A stretch of 64,000 bases of DNA from Nyssa sinensis (GCA_008638375.1 CM018046.1:41221706-41285705), one strand, 5' to 3'. Shown: positions 23,257 to 34,282, counted from the first letter of the stretch. Made by a program: numbers and translations. The notes: generated by a model not told the origin, from the sequence alone.

Positions 23257-23941
23257 GGTTTGGTATACCTTGCATCATTATTTTAGACAATGAGATGCAG
23301 TTCCCTAGAAAAGTATTTGGGAAGTTTTGTGTAGCCTTGCAAATCAGTCATCACTTCTCCTCTCCAAGGCACCCTCAAGCTAATGGGTAGGCCAAAGTTA
23401 CCAACCGCACTATTCTCAAAGCAATTAAGAAAAGGTTGGAGGCCGCCATTGGAAAATGGGTCAAAGAACTCCCCGTAGTACTTTGGGCCTATAGAGCTAC
23501 CAAAAGGACTCTAACTGCAGAAACACCATTCTCACTCGCCTATGGCACCGAGACAGTAATTCCTGTTGAAATTGGCATGCCAACCCTTAAAACAGACTAC
23601 TTTGACCAAGGGACCAATAACCAGCAACTCACAAAAAATCTGGACTTACTTGAAAAAAGACGTAAGGAAGCTTGGATTAGGACCGAAGGATACCAACAGA
23701 GAATAGTTAAATGTTTTAACCAATGGTTAAAACCTGTCAACTTCCAGCTCGGAGATCTCATCCTAAAAGGGCGTTCCCAAGCACTAAAGATCCCACTATG
23801 GGAAAACTTTCCCCCAATTGGCAAGGACCTTACAAAATAACCAAAATCGTCAAACCTATGACTTATTGGTTAGAAGATCTAACTGAAGAGTCTGTACCTA
23901 GACCTTGAAACATCGAACATTTACGAAAGTATTATCAATAA

Positions 23942-24420
23942 AAAAGTTATTTTTGACTCACCTCAGCGTTTTTCAATTAATGCACATACCCTCAAAAGTC
24001 TTGTATTTACTATAAATGCTACAGGTCTGGTCCATTTCAATCAATGCATAACCCTTAAAAGCATTGTATTCACTACAAGTGCTATAGGTCTGGTCCATTT
24101 CATTCAATGCACAGACCTTTCAGAGCCTTGTATCCATTACAAGTGCTATAGGTCTAATACATTTTAGTGAATGTGCAGATCCCAAAAATCTTATGTTCAA
24201 AAAAAGTACTAAAGGTCTGGTCCATTTTATTAATTATACAAATTCCCAAAAGACCTTCTATTCATTACGAGTGTTATAGGTCTGATCCAATTTTCTCACC
24301 CTACAGATATTTGGACAAAGCTTATTTTAATTACATGTATTGATGATCTCTGGACAAAACTTGTTTTAAAGTGTTAAAGATCTTTAGAAAAGGCTTGTTT
24401 ACAAATATTGAAGGTCGGTA
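23942..24420 (+). repeat. Tandem repeats of Tat copy 2 (63-65 bp unit)
   Basis: GGTCTGGTCC-type starts recur at 24024, 24087, 24151, 24214 and 24279. Units carry TCAATGCA and CTTGTATCCATTACAAG, the latter a 6-bp stem hairpin, inside an outer CAGACC...GGTCTG pairing. This is the positional counterpart of the 127-bp array in copy 1, with shared words (TGGTCCAT, AATGCACA) but another period. Confidence 0.85.
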
Positions 24421-24682
24421 TATTATGACTTATCAACATACGTACACCTGAGAACCCCTATTTTTTCACAAGTATGGCTGCTTTGAGTATCCTATTATTT
24501 CAGCCTTTGGAATATCTCATGGGTGCTTTGGAATTTCTAATGGCCTGAATATTGAAGAGATTATCTTAAAATCAAGCAAAACACGAGTTCTGGAGGAAAT
24601 CAAATTTTATATATTAGCCCAAAATATGAAAAAATTACAAGACAGAAACAAAAAAAAAAAAAAATACAAATGCATCCCTAAT

Positions 24683-26576
24683 TTACTCTGCTACTGGTTC
24701 AACAGTCTCTAAAGCAGCAACCTGAGGGAGTTCAGGATCCGCCTCCTCCTCTTCATCATTAGCATCCTGCGCATCAATCTCAACTTGGGAGACTTCAACG
24801 TCATCTACCCCAGTCAAATCCAAGTTAGGATACTTCTTACGAAGCTTCGCCTTAAAGGTTCGGTATCCATGCTCGATCAACTCCCCACCTAGATCCTGGA
24901 CTTCAGCCTTCACATCCACTTCAGTTTGGGCTTTGACAGCTTCAGCAGTGTCCTGGAACTTTTGGATGGAGGCAGCCTGAAAGCTTGCAAACCTCTTTTT
25001 GAGGTCTTCCAGTTCAAGAGCAAGGGTGTCCCTCTCAAACTCCAGAATCGAATAGGAGTTGGCGGCTTCATTCAATTTTTCCTCGGTCGTTGTTGCAGAG
25101 GATTGAGCTATTCTCAGTTGGAGTCTAGCTTCATCGAGCTCGAATTGGAGGGCATCAATTTGCTCAGGATCCTTAGGAGATTCCATGATGGCTGTTAAGC
25201 CATGCACAACCTGAAAAATAACAAGTAGTACAACCAGGTCAGAATATGTTACAGAGCAAAACAAAAAAAAAAAAAAAAAAACTATTATGCAGAACTTACC
25301 CTCATGTGGAATGCCATCAGATCTTTGGCAATCTTCTACGCCCTCAGACTTTTGAACTTAATTGGACCGGTTGCCTAAGAATCCTCATAAGCCTTCTTCA
25401 CAACCAACGGGCCGAAATCATCAGGCTTTGGGGAAACAACAACAGACTTTCCCTTCCCCATTTTCTTCTTCTAAACTACAGGCACTAGAGGTAGAAGGGC
25501 CTCCTGAACCAGGGAAATCCCCAAATCCTCTTAGACGGTCCTCTTAAAAGAGTTGGATATTAGCCTCCTTCTCTTCACTTGAAGAGGAGGCTCGGCTTGG
25601 GAAGAGTTTTCTTTGACCTTCTTTTTCTTCTTCCCTGGGGCCCATCCAGACACCAGGGACTTCTTCAAGCTCTCGGACTGATCCCACATTAAGCCAACCT
25701 CCATCGAGTTGTTAGGGCAGAGAATGGTGTCGTAAGAACGATTGCTGGTCTGAAAGAGCCTCTTGTACTTTTCTTGAAGATCAATCTCTTCCAAACCCTC
25801 TTATCTGCATAGAAGCACAAGGTTAGTCTCAAAAAAAAAAAAAAAAAGCAGTATACAGAATCAGAAAGCCCAAAAATAAATATACAAAATAAAAAAAGGG
25901 ACCCACCCTTAATCCTAATCTTCCGTGGAAAAGTTGAAACTTGGTTCTCGAAGTCCTCGAACTCCCATCCCCTATTTATAAAGAAGTACAACTTCTTCCA
26001 GGTCTTGTTGGAAGTGGGTACAAAGGAGAAAGGTCTGAACCCTTTGTCGAAGGACATATAAAACATGCCTTCTGACTTCAGGAATTTCATGTCCATGTTT
26101 CTCCTTATCAGTGGGAGGTCCAACTCGACATTGTTCAGATGTCCTAAAACTATAAACCCTAGTAAATGCCTCCAGTTGTTTATATTCAGATCAGCAGGGC
26201 AGATATTAAACCAACTAAAAATTTTTCTAATTAAAAGGTAAAAAGGAAACCTAACCCCTATTTCAAACCACTCAAGGTAGACGAATATCTCACCTTGCTC
26301 GGTATCGGAGGGACGATCCATGGGCCCTGGCACCCTATAGGACACATTGGCCGGGAAATCGAAAGTAGCCCTCAAAGCATTTATCATGCCCTTAGTCGTG
26401 GCACTTTCTCTATCTTCCCTTTTATAGGGTTTGCCCAAGGTTTCCCCTGCAACATTTCTAGGCTCGGCAAAAGCCTCCACTATCCTAACTTCAGAACCAA
26501 GGTTCGGGTTGCTAACACTCATATTCTCTAAATTCCCCAATGGGCTACTACCTACAAGGTTCACGTCCATTTCCAA
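24683..26576 (-). pseudogene. Antisense extra ORF of Tat copy 2, three exons (Transposase_28-like plus coiled coil)
   Basis: Read opposite to the element. Exon 1 starts at the ATG at 26576 and ends near 25907. It contains EWFEIGVRFPFYLLIRKI and NNWRHLLGFIVL, the pattern of the plant 'putative gypsy type transposon' domain (Pfam Transposase_28). A GT...TATGCAG intron leads to exon 2 (about 25804-25300; EEIDLQEKYKRLFQTSN, a lysine-rich stretch), which has in-frame stops near 25533, 25473 and beyond. A GTAAGT...TTTTCAG intron leads to exon 3 (25210-24683), a coiled coil (IDALQFELDEARLQLRIA and onward) with an acidic C-terminus. Splice sites are predicted by eye. Function unknown; not a cut-and-paste transposase by any residue I can see. 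Confidence 0.8.
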
Positions 26577-27050
26577 AAAAAATTATGTTTCATAGTTAGT
26601 GTTTAACTGAGCATTAGAGGCCAACATGGTCTACGTGTAAAATGGAGAGGAGTAGAAGAAGATGCTAGAAGGTCAGAGAATGTTTTAGAACCAAACCTGA
26701 CCGCGAATTTGATCGTAGTTGATCTCCTTACGCCGGAAATCGTCTTATTTGAGGTTTTTCTCTAAGTAGTATAATGAAGTTCTCAAGAAGCTGAAACTGA
26801 TGAAAAAAGAGGCATCAGTGTACTCCCCCACCTTTTTATAAAGGTCTAACAATTGTCATGATGAAAGCCTTCGATTATGAACCGTCGCAGTGGTTAGAGG
26901 AATAATGGCCTCGTAATTCCAACCGACAACTGACGCAATAAATGTCACATCAACGGTTGTCATGAAAAATGGAGCCACACATTTATAACTATCACGTGTG
27001 ACTCTTCAGAAACCCTAACCTCAGCTCCATACATGTCCCACAAAACTGAG

Positions 27051-27067
27051 GTTCAGGGGGAAGTAGC
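27051..27067 (+). other. Polypurine tract of Tat copy 2
   Basis: GTTCAGGGGGAAGTAGC lies directly before the TGATATATC start of the 3' LTR, where plus-strand DNA synthesis is primed. Confidence 0.7.
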
Positions 27068-27525
27068 TGATATATCATAAAGTGACAAATATATCCAAAG
27101 CATGGCATGTGTATGTACGGAACTCTTTGGGATACAGATCAAGAAAGATTGTTTTATCTAGATCTCATGGGCATGGGGGGTTCAGAGGTGTATGGTTCAA
27201 AGCATAGCACTGTCTTCCATATCCTACCGACCTCAAAATAAGGAAACAAAGTTCAATATGGCAATTACTATTTTCGGATATCTTCAAATCCCTACTTTTA
27301 TGGCTCTAATCCTACTCAACTTAGGAGATCTACAATTTATAAATAAGGCCATAAGGTATGGTTTCAATTTATGTTCAATTCTTCTTTTTAATTACAATCT
27401 CTTTTTATTTACTAATTTTATCATCGAAGCGACTACTACCGAGACCTACCCGATGGCCCTCTGATTTTAAGTTTTTGACAGATAACGAATGACGAGAGGC
27501 TCCTATGATCAAAAGAGCAACATCA
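27068..27525 (+). repeat. 3' LTR of Tat copy 2 (458 bp)
   Basis: It starts TGATATATCATAAAG and ends GAGCAACATCA. A TTTATAAATA box (about 27337) and several blocks align with the copy 1 LTR, including the ends. The next bases, CCTAAAGAAAG, belong to the intron of the split gene. Confidence 0.88.
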
Positions 27526-27950
27526 CCTAAAGAAAGCAAACATTAGTCAAATTTTAATCGAATACGGGGACTCCACAGAAGAAACTAAAGTAGTTAACAA
27601 TCAAACCCCAATTCTTTGGTTGAGGTGGGGAGGAGGGAGAAAAATTGAATAGCAGAGAAAGAAGAGTAAAAATGGGAGTTACCAAAAGGAAAAGGCAGAG
27701 AAAGACGCCTGCGGTGGCAATTGTTTGAATCAGAGTGAAGGATTTCTGCATTATATATGGGGCTTTCTGAACACTTCTAGTCATTCGTACTTGAACAACA
27801 AGAAACGGCTTCAGGGGTTTAAGTAGGTGGACTGGGTTTCAGGTATATTTGGAAATTTGTAATTAATCATTAGGCAAAGTGGGACCCACCAACCTGAGGA
27901 CCGACTTGTGATGAGTTTTACGTCGTGATTATTGGAAAGATGGAGTGGGG
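27526..27950 (-). repeat. Left arm of inverted duplication (part 2)
   Basis: On the minus strand it holds the upstream region, exon 1 and intron of the dead small gene. The stretch upstream of the ATG (27752-27900) resembles 36190-36323, for example CCCTGAAGCCGTTTCT against CCCTTGAAGCTGTTTCT. Similarity fades near 27900-27950, the inner end of the arm. Confidence 0.85.
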
Positions 27951-29207
27951 TTCAAGTTTCCGAAGAACATCCGGACAAGGGTTGGGATGCAAGAAGAAAA
28001 TAAATGTGTCTATTGCTTTAAATTTTTTTTCTTTTTAAATGGAGAGTTTTAAGTGTTTCACCTAAACTAAAGTTTATCTAAGATTCACAAAGGTATACTA
28101 ACAAATCAAGAACACGTAAAATTCGAATAAATAACCTCTAAATTTATACATCAAAGACATATTCCGAATTTATAATACGTCTCTCATTCACTCGCGTTAA
28201 ATCCTGGTGATTTAAAATTCTAATAAATATGTAAATTATATATGAATATTTTCGAAGGTAATGTTATTGTAAATTGTAACTCATGAGATAGGATATTTTA
28301 ATTATTTGATGACTTAAAAATTATGGATTGAATTCTAAATTATCTAACGATTAAAACATTATGTTTCATATAAGTTCGAGCTTACGATAACTTAGATGAA
28401 TGTTTTGTTTCAATATATAAAATTGTAATGCTATTTTAATAGAAAAGATGTAAATGTTAAATAAAGCTGTAATAATACATGAGGAGTAATAGAGAACTTA
28501 AAATAAATTTTAGGATTAAATTTTATTAACAATAAACTAACCAATACAAAATAATCATTCATCTTTTTTATGTATAAATAGAGCAATAGAAAATGAGAAT
28601 AATTTAGAATAGAACTCTACTAGTACAATTGAATTTTTTTTTTTTTACTTATAACACATTCTTTGTGCAATTAGACTTTTATATAACTTAAACTTTTAAT
28701 TTAAATTATATATACATATAAAATTTGTGAAATTCTTTTATAAATAGAATCTAAAATCATTACTTTGTTTGCTCCTAGCAATCCACTTAGGTATATTTAT
28801 GACTTAAATGCTAGTACAGTATATATCTTGTAGGATTTGACAATTTGTTGGTTGCATAATATATGGATTACAATTTTTTATACAGTAAATGTGACATTGA
28901 TTACTCTGTATTAATAAGGTAGCGTTGTAGATTTAGGTTGTGTTTGGATGGACTGTGAAACTGTTTATTTGATCATTTTTATGTTTTAAATAGACTTTTG
29001 AAATAAGTGGGTATTTGTTTGAACTTGTCAAAATGTCCATTTGGACATTTTCAATATCAAAATGGACATTTTGAAAAAGTGTCGATAAGTAACTTTTTTC
29101 AAAACGTCATTTTCTTAAACGCTCGTTTTCATCACTTATCTATAAGTGCACTTACTATCTTCTCTTTATTATATATATCTAATATAAAAATAGTATGATT
29201 TCATGTT
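27951..29207. other. AT-rich spacer between duplication arms (left side)
   Basis: There are no supported genes. At 29025-29080 AAAATGTCCATTTGGACATTTT forms a 9-bp hairpin and is followed by AAAATGGACATTTTG, a repeat-like foldback of unknown type. Confidence 0.6.
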
Positions 29208-29381
29208 TATTAGAACAAAGACAGAAAGAGAATGAAATAAAACTCGTATATTTCACTGTGTATTTTACATGTACAAGAGAGGCCTATATATAGGTATACA
29301 AGAGGGAATAATAATGGCATATTCTAGGGAATAGTTGGACAGTATAGGTATATATACAACGTGTGACAGTACACAGTAACA
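29208..29381 (-). repeat. 3' LTR of copia element
   Basis: On the minus strand it runs from TGTTACTGTGTACTGTC to TTGTTCTAATA. It ends in TA rather than the usual CA, as does the other LTR. Confidence 0.93.
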
Positions 29382-29396
29382 CCCCCCCTCAAACTC
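29382..29396 (-). other. Polypurine tract of copia element
   Basis: The minus strand reads GAGTTTGAGGGGGGG directly before the 3' LTR start, a typical copia plus-strand primer. Confidence 0.85.
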
Positions 29397-29479
29397 AAGT
29401 AGGGGTAGTAAAGACCAACTGGAGTTTGGACACTAAATCAGAATGACGGCCGGGAGGATGGGCTTTGGTGAAGATGTCA

Positions 29480-30873
29480 GCTAGTTAATCGATAGAAGAG
29501 ACGGAGAAAAGTCAAACAGTACCATTGGCAATGTGTTGACGCACAAAGTGACAATCAATTTCGATGTGTTTGGTGCGTTCATGAAAAACATCATTATGGG
29601 CAATTTGAATGGCACTACGATTATCACAGTAGAGAACAATGGCCGTGGGAAAGGGAACGCCCAAGGTAGTAAGAAGCCATCAGATCCAAAGAAGTTCTTA
29701 AGTAGTATCGGCGAGAGTGCAATATTCAGCTTCAGTACTAGATCGAGCAGTGACAATTTGTTTCTTGCTACGCCAGGAAATAAGACAGGTGCCAAGAAAA
29801 AAGCAATAGCTAGTGGTGGAACGACGGTCAATCGGGTCACCTGCCCAATCAGCATCGGAGTAGGCACGCAACTCAAGAGGTGAGTTGACAGAGAAATGAA
29901 GACCATGAAAGAGGGTACCTTTAAGATACCGAAGAATTCAGAGAACAACAGCATAATGAGCGGATCGAGGGGCAAACATAAACTGACTGACAATGTGCAC
30001 GGCATAGGCAAGATCAGGCAGAGTAACGGTAAGATAGATAAGACTGCCAACTAACTGTCGGTACAAGGTAGCATCACGGAGTGGCGTACCATCGAGAGGA
30101 GTGAGACGAACATTGGGCTCTAGAGGGGTAGCAACAGTCTTGCTATCGATAAGACCAGCACGAGCGAGGAGATCAGAAGCATACTTGGCCTAAAAGAGAT
30201 AGTAGCCATGAGTATCAGAGGAAATCTCAAGACCCAAGAAGTAGCTAAGAGAACCAAGATCCTTCATCTCAAAGTGCTGGCTGAGAAACTGTTTGAGAGC
30301 AAAAATGCCAGTGGAGTCATCACCAGTGATAATCATGTCATCAACATAGAGGAGAAGAAGGGTGGTGCCATGGTCAGTCTGACGAACAAAGAGAGCGGAG
30401 TCATGAGGACTAGAGGTAAAACCGAAGTCGCCAATAACAGAACTAAATTTGGCAAACCAGGCGCGAGGAGCTTGCTTAAGACCATACGAGGCACGACGAA
30501 GCTTACAGACTTTGTGAGGGGGATGGTCGTACCCTGGAGGGGGTTGCATATAGACTTCTTCGCTAAGGTCATCGTTAAGAAAAGCATTCTTGACATCCGT
30601 CTGAAATAACCCCCATGTACGAATAGCAGCAACAGCCAACAGACTTCGAACAGAGGTAAGACGTGCAACAGGAGCAAATGTTTCTTCATAGTCAATTCCA
30701 TATTCCTGATTGAAACCCTTGGCAACGAGGCGAGACTTATAGCGCTCAATGGAACCATCAGAATGGGTCTTGATCTTGTAAACCCATTTGCAGCCTATAG
30801 CAGATTTACCCAGAGGAAGATCAACCAAGTCCCAAGTGCGAGTGTGGTGTAAAGCCTGTAATTCATCATTCAT
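29480..30873 (-). pseudogene. RT and RNase H of copia pol
   Basis: The RT part (30873-30190) is open for 227 codons: WDLVDLPLGKSAIGCKWVYK, KSRLVAKGFNQEYGIDYEET, LFQTDVKNAFLNDDL and the active site LLYVDDMIITGDD. A stop follows SSDTHGYYLF. RNase H continues in the same frame with RAYSDADWAGDPIDRRST and TARSSTEAEYCTLADTT*, and has further stops near the end (about 29520-29500). RT motifs are intact, but the polyprotein is not. Confidence 0.95.
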
Positions 30874-30958
30874 AGCTTTCTACCAAAGAGGGTTAGTACT
30901 AGCCTCGCAATAAGATTGAGGCTCATGATGAGAGAGAATAGTAGAAAAGCAATGAAAG

Positions 30959-32141
30959 TCACGAAGATAGGATTGGCAGTTCTCTTACCCGAGTAGAACG
31001 ACGAAGAGATGGAGCAGAAGGAGGAACAGGAGTAGGATCTGGAGCAAGATCGGTAGGCGGAACAGGCACAGTAGGAGGAGCCGTAGTTGGTGAAGTTGGA
31101 CCTGTGACATCATCATCAGAAAATAATGAAATAGAGGGGTCAGCAAATAAAGAAAGGGTAGAATAAGGGGTGAGATGAAAGGGGGACAAGGAGGAGAACA
31201 TCTTGTGCTCCCAAAAGACCACATGTCGAGAAACACGGAGGCGTTTGGAGATAGGATCCCAACACCGATAGCCTTTGTGTTCTATCCCATAGCCTAAGAA
31301 GCAGTAGAGGCGAGCACGAGGGTCTAGTTTAGTACGCTCATGGGGCTGAAGTAACACAAAACAGGCACAGCCAAAAACACGGAGAAGATTGTAAGTAGGG
31401 GGTGTACCATAAAGCCGTTCATAGGGAGATTGATTGGCAATGACTGGAGAGGGAATGCGATTGATAGTGTAAACGACGGTGAGAGCAGCTTCGCCCTAGA
31501 AACACTCGGGACAGGAGGAAGAAAGAAGGAGAGAGCGAACAATGTCAAGAATGTGACGATGTTTGCGTTCAGCACGACCATTCTACTCAAAGGTGCCTGG
31601 GCAAGAACGATGGGGAAGGGTTCCCTACTGTTGAAGAAATTAGAGAAAGTCAGTGTCGCGATACTCCATAGCATTATCTGCACGAAAGATTTTGATAGAA
31701 CGCGAAAACTGAGTGTTAATCATGCGGGCAAAGTTATAGTAAAGCTATTTTAGTTCAAAAAGATGTTGCATAGGTAAATCCAAGTGAAACGGGAAGAATC
31801 ATCAATAAAGATAACAAATACTTGGAGCCACCCATCGTGGAAGTAGGAAAAGGACCCCAAATGTCAGAATGAACTAAATCAAATGGGGCATCAGCAATAG
31901 AATCACTATTAGAAAAAGGTAAAGCAGGTTGTTTACCAAGTTGACAAGATAAGCAATCATCATGTTTATTTATTACAGGACCCAAAAGACCACTAGAAGC
32001 TAGTGTTTGTAAACGACTAAAAGAAACATGACCTAATCTAGCATGCCAAAGACTTAAGGACGGAGGAGTGGAAGCAACAACAGCAGAGTGAGCAGGCGGG
32101 GTAAGGTTGGAGGGAATGCAGAGGTGGACTAGTTCAAACAA
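30959..32141 (-). pseudogene. Integrase of copia pol, frameshifted
   Basis: The GAG-pre-integrase/zinc-finger region (WHARLGHVSFSRLQTLASSG, then CLSCQLGK) runs to DIWGPFPTSTMGGSKY near 31820, where a frameshift leads to FIDDSSRFTW. The other triad residues are RADNAMEYRDTDF and NGRAERKHRHILD, with stops between them. The C-terminal part (31357-30959, LLQPHERTKLDPRARLYCFLG) ends in a proline-rich linker. Confidence 0.9.
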
Positions 32142-32171
32142 GAGTCCAACTTTACGGCCGGTCCCAAGTGT

Positions 32172-33545
32172 CTATCCCGTCTTTGGATCCTGCACAAGAC
32201 AACCAGTGGAAGAAAAAAGAACAGTAAGACCAAGGTCACAAAGCTGACCCACAGAAATGAGATTCAGAGTAAGTTGAGGAATAAAATAAGTATCAGGAAG
32301 AGAGACTTTGGAATGAGAGATGTGTCCAATGTGAGTAACAGGCATGTGGAAACCATCAGCAATGTGAATAGCAGGAATATGTGAGGCAAGAACTTTAGTG
32401 GTAAAAAGAGAGTTATTAGATGTCATATGATTACTACAAGCAGAATCAAAATACCAAGAGGAAGTACCTGGTATGACAGATAAAGCAGTAGGAGGAGGAG
32501 TACCAGATGTAGAGAGGAGCTGTTTAAGGAAAGCAGTGAGGTCGGCATTGGAGAGAGAGGAAAAGGGAGAGTCAGGTGGAGAAGGATCCTCAATGGCAGC
32601 AGCAGCAGTTGACCGTTGGCCAGATTTAAACCTGTTGGACCAGGATGAACTGCCTTGGGAACGGTCAGTGCGTGGTTGTGGTGTTGGATTGCGGGGGCAA
32701 TCATTTAAGAAATGGCCTAGTTCGCACTTGTGACAATGCTGGCAAACGCGAATAGGGCAGTGCAGTAGAGTATGATCAGGTGCATGACAAAACTTGCAAC
32801 CGGGTTGAGAAGGACGCCCAGAAGAAGGAGCATCTAGGGCAGCATTGGTATGCGGAAGGCGTGCAGAGGAAGGAACGGTAAGAGCAGACTTAGTAGGTGG
32901 AGGAGGGCGAGTGCAGCGTCGAGTCTCATAGGAAACCAGTTCAGAAATAGCACTTTCCAAGGTTGGTAGTGGAGTACGATGAAGCAAGATCGCACGAGTA
33001 GGCTCAAAGACATGATCAAGGGCCATCAAAAATTGGATCAGACGCTGCTGATTTCGGTAGTTAAGAAACTTGGTTGCATCCTCAGAACAGCTCCAGGTGG
33101 GTTCAGAAGCAGTCAATTGATCCCGAAAGGCCTGCATACGGGAGTGAAAGGTGTTGATAGATTCGCCAGGTTCTTGATGCAGATGATGGAGATTATCATA
33201 GAGTTGATACTGATGAAAGAGACCAGCAGTGGTGTAACGATCAGCAAGAAAATCCCAAGCAGCTTTAGCAGTGTCGAAGCGACCAAATTGCATACCAATG
33301 GATGGAATAGAGGTACTGCGAAAAGCAAAAATGATTTTCTGATTCTTGTTGTCCCACTCTTCAAGATGATCCATAAATTTGGTGTCAAGTTCGTCCGACC
33401 CTTGATTTGGTTCAGTGATATCGCCAGTGACAATGCGCCAGAGTTTGTGGCCTCGAAGATAGCCAGACATGGCCTAGGCCCAAAGCACATAGTTCTGGCC
33501 ATTTAGCACTAAGGGAACATTGACAACCAACTCTGTGGTACTCAT
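32172..33545 (-). pseudogene. gag-protease of copia element
   Basis: The original start is probably the ATG at 33545 (MSTTELVVNVPLVLNGQNY). A TAG after LWA (originally likely CAG) cuts it, and a 432-codon frame restarts at 33470 (MSGYLRGHKLWRIVTG). Gag core LADRYTTAGLFHQYQLY, a CCHC-like region (CQHCHKCELGHFLNDC) and the protease active site SWYFDSACSNHMTSN (variant of DSGAS) follow. Confidence 0.9.
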
Positions 33546-33689
33546 GATGTTGATAACTGCACACTAGGAGAGTATTTAGACAAAACGGAGGTCAAAAATG
33601 AATTCAGAAGGTCAATAATACCTAGGAATGGCCTCCTGTTCGCTGAAAAACAGCCCAGAAATGAAAAAAATGCGAAAAACAGTAAACTG

Positions 33690-33990
33690 TGCTGACGTGG
33701 CAAGATGTGCTGACCTAACAGTCTGATGTGGCAGAAATGCTAACGTGGCACTAACGTGGTAGTGCGATATGGCAGAAAATGGTGATGTGGCAGTCCGCGT
33801 GGCAGGGTAACGTGGCCGAAATGCTGTCGTAGCAGCCCGCGTGGCAGATGATGTGGCAGTATGACATGGCAGAAAATGCTGACGTGGTAGTACACGTGGC
33901 AGTGTGACGTGGCAGAAATGCTGGCGTGGCAGGATGACGTGGCGAAGGGACTGACGTGTCATGTAACGTGGCAAGATGACGGGGAACAGT
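33690..33990 (-). repeat. ACGT-core repeat array in the copia leader
   Basis: Between the primer site and gag the plus strand carries about 12 exact CGTGG words and several degenerate ones, 12-25 bases apart, typically GACGTGGCAGAAATGCT. On the element's sense strand these are TGCCACGT words, that is G-box/ABRE-like ACGT cores. The array is in transcribed leader DNA. A 178-codon frame crosses it (34148-33612) but has no protein-like features. Confidence 0.8.
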
Positions 33991-34270
33991 TGTGTAGCAA
34001 GCACGTGGGGCGCGTGAGAGCGCGTGAGGCTGGGCTGCGAGTAGATCTCACTTGCCGAGGCTTGGGTGGCGCGTGAGAGCGTGTGTGGTGGAATCCGGCA
34101 GCGGGGAAGACGGCGTTTTGCAGATCTCGAAGAGGCGATCCGAACCAAGGTGGTTGGAAGCTCTGATGACGAGCGGAAGGCCTTGAACTGGTTGCGGGCT
34201 TGTTGCGGTGGTGGTGAACAGTGGTGGGCGGCGCTGGCGACAGTGAGCAGTGTTCAGTTGTGAGACACTG

Positions 34271-34282
34271 GCTCTGATACCA
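34271..34282 (-). other. Primer binding site of copia element
   Basis: The minus strand reads TGGTATCAGAGC, the standard complement of initiator tRNA-Met, directly after the 5' LTR. Confidence 0.95.

Larger units (their letters stand above)
19501..23941 (+). pseudogene. Integrase remnant of Tat copy 2, split by a solo LTR
   Basis: The 5' part (about 19560-20112) has the zinc finger (HGNHNGRKTIAHRAL, then CDKCQRF) and WGMDIVGPLPKAP. The 3' part (23262-23941) resumes at FGIPCIIILDNEMQF (first catalytic D kept upstream, second present as LDNEM), then WAYRATKRTLTAETPFSLAY and the terminal EHLRKYYQ-like end at 23940. Removing 20113-23256 plus one GGTTT restores colinearity with copy 1. Stops are frequent. 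Confidence 0.93.
15319..27525 (+). mobile_element. Tat-lineage Ty3/gypsy retrotransposon, copy 2 (decayed)
   Basis: Gag, protease, RT, RNase H, aRNH, integrase, tandem repeats, antisense extra ORF, polypurine tract and 3' LTR are all recognisable in that order. The 5' LTR is cut to about 66 bp and joined straight to gag, so primer site and gag start are gone. Target duplication: ACTAG on the left (15314-15318), CCTAA on the right (27526-27530), three of five bases alike after long decay. Dozens of stops, mostly explained by C-to-T or G-to-A change, and a nested 3144-bp solo LTR show it is old. Confidence 0.92.
15209..27751 (-). pseudogene. Dead copy of the 57-aa membrane-protein gene, split by Tat copy 2
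   Basis: Exon 1 is 27751-27683 (MQKSFTLIQTIATAGVF...), its intron begins GTAACT and runs to TTTCTTTAG at 27527, and exon 2 is about 15313-15209 (MFGRESTPKELVELIENL...SGSSPHS, stop at 15209). Both exons and the intron match the intact gene at 36324-36663. The 12.2-kb Tat copy 2 (15319-27525) sits exactly at the intron-exon 2 junction. Exon 1 also has one extra base (69 rather than 68 bp), which shifts the frame, and the acceptor side now reads CTAGTAGTGG. The gene is therefore dead twice over. Sequence upstream of the ATG still resembles that of the intact copy. Confidence 0.92.

Noticed and set aside
25689..26576. Single 295-codon protein ending in the poly-phenylalanine stretch
   Set aside because: The end is intron read-through; the splice sites near 25907 and 25804 join exon 1 to a better frame.
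27554..27784. 76-codon minus-strand frame as a stand-alone gene
   Set aside because: It is exon 1 of the dead small gene read through into the intron.
33612..34148. 178-codon minus-strand frame in the copia leader
   Set aside because: It is translated from the ACGT repeat array, low in complexity, without protein motifs, and lies before the expected gag start.
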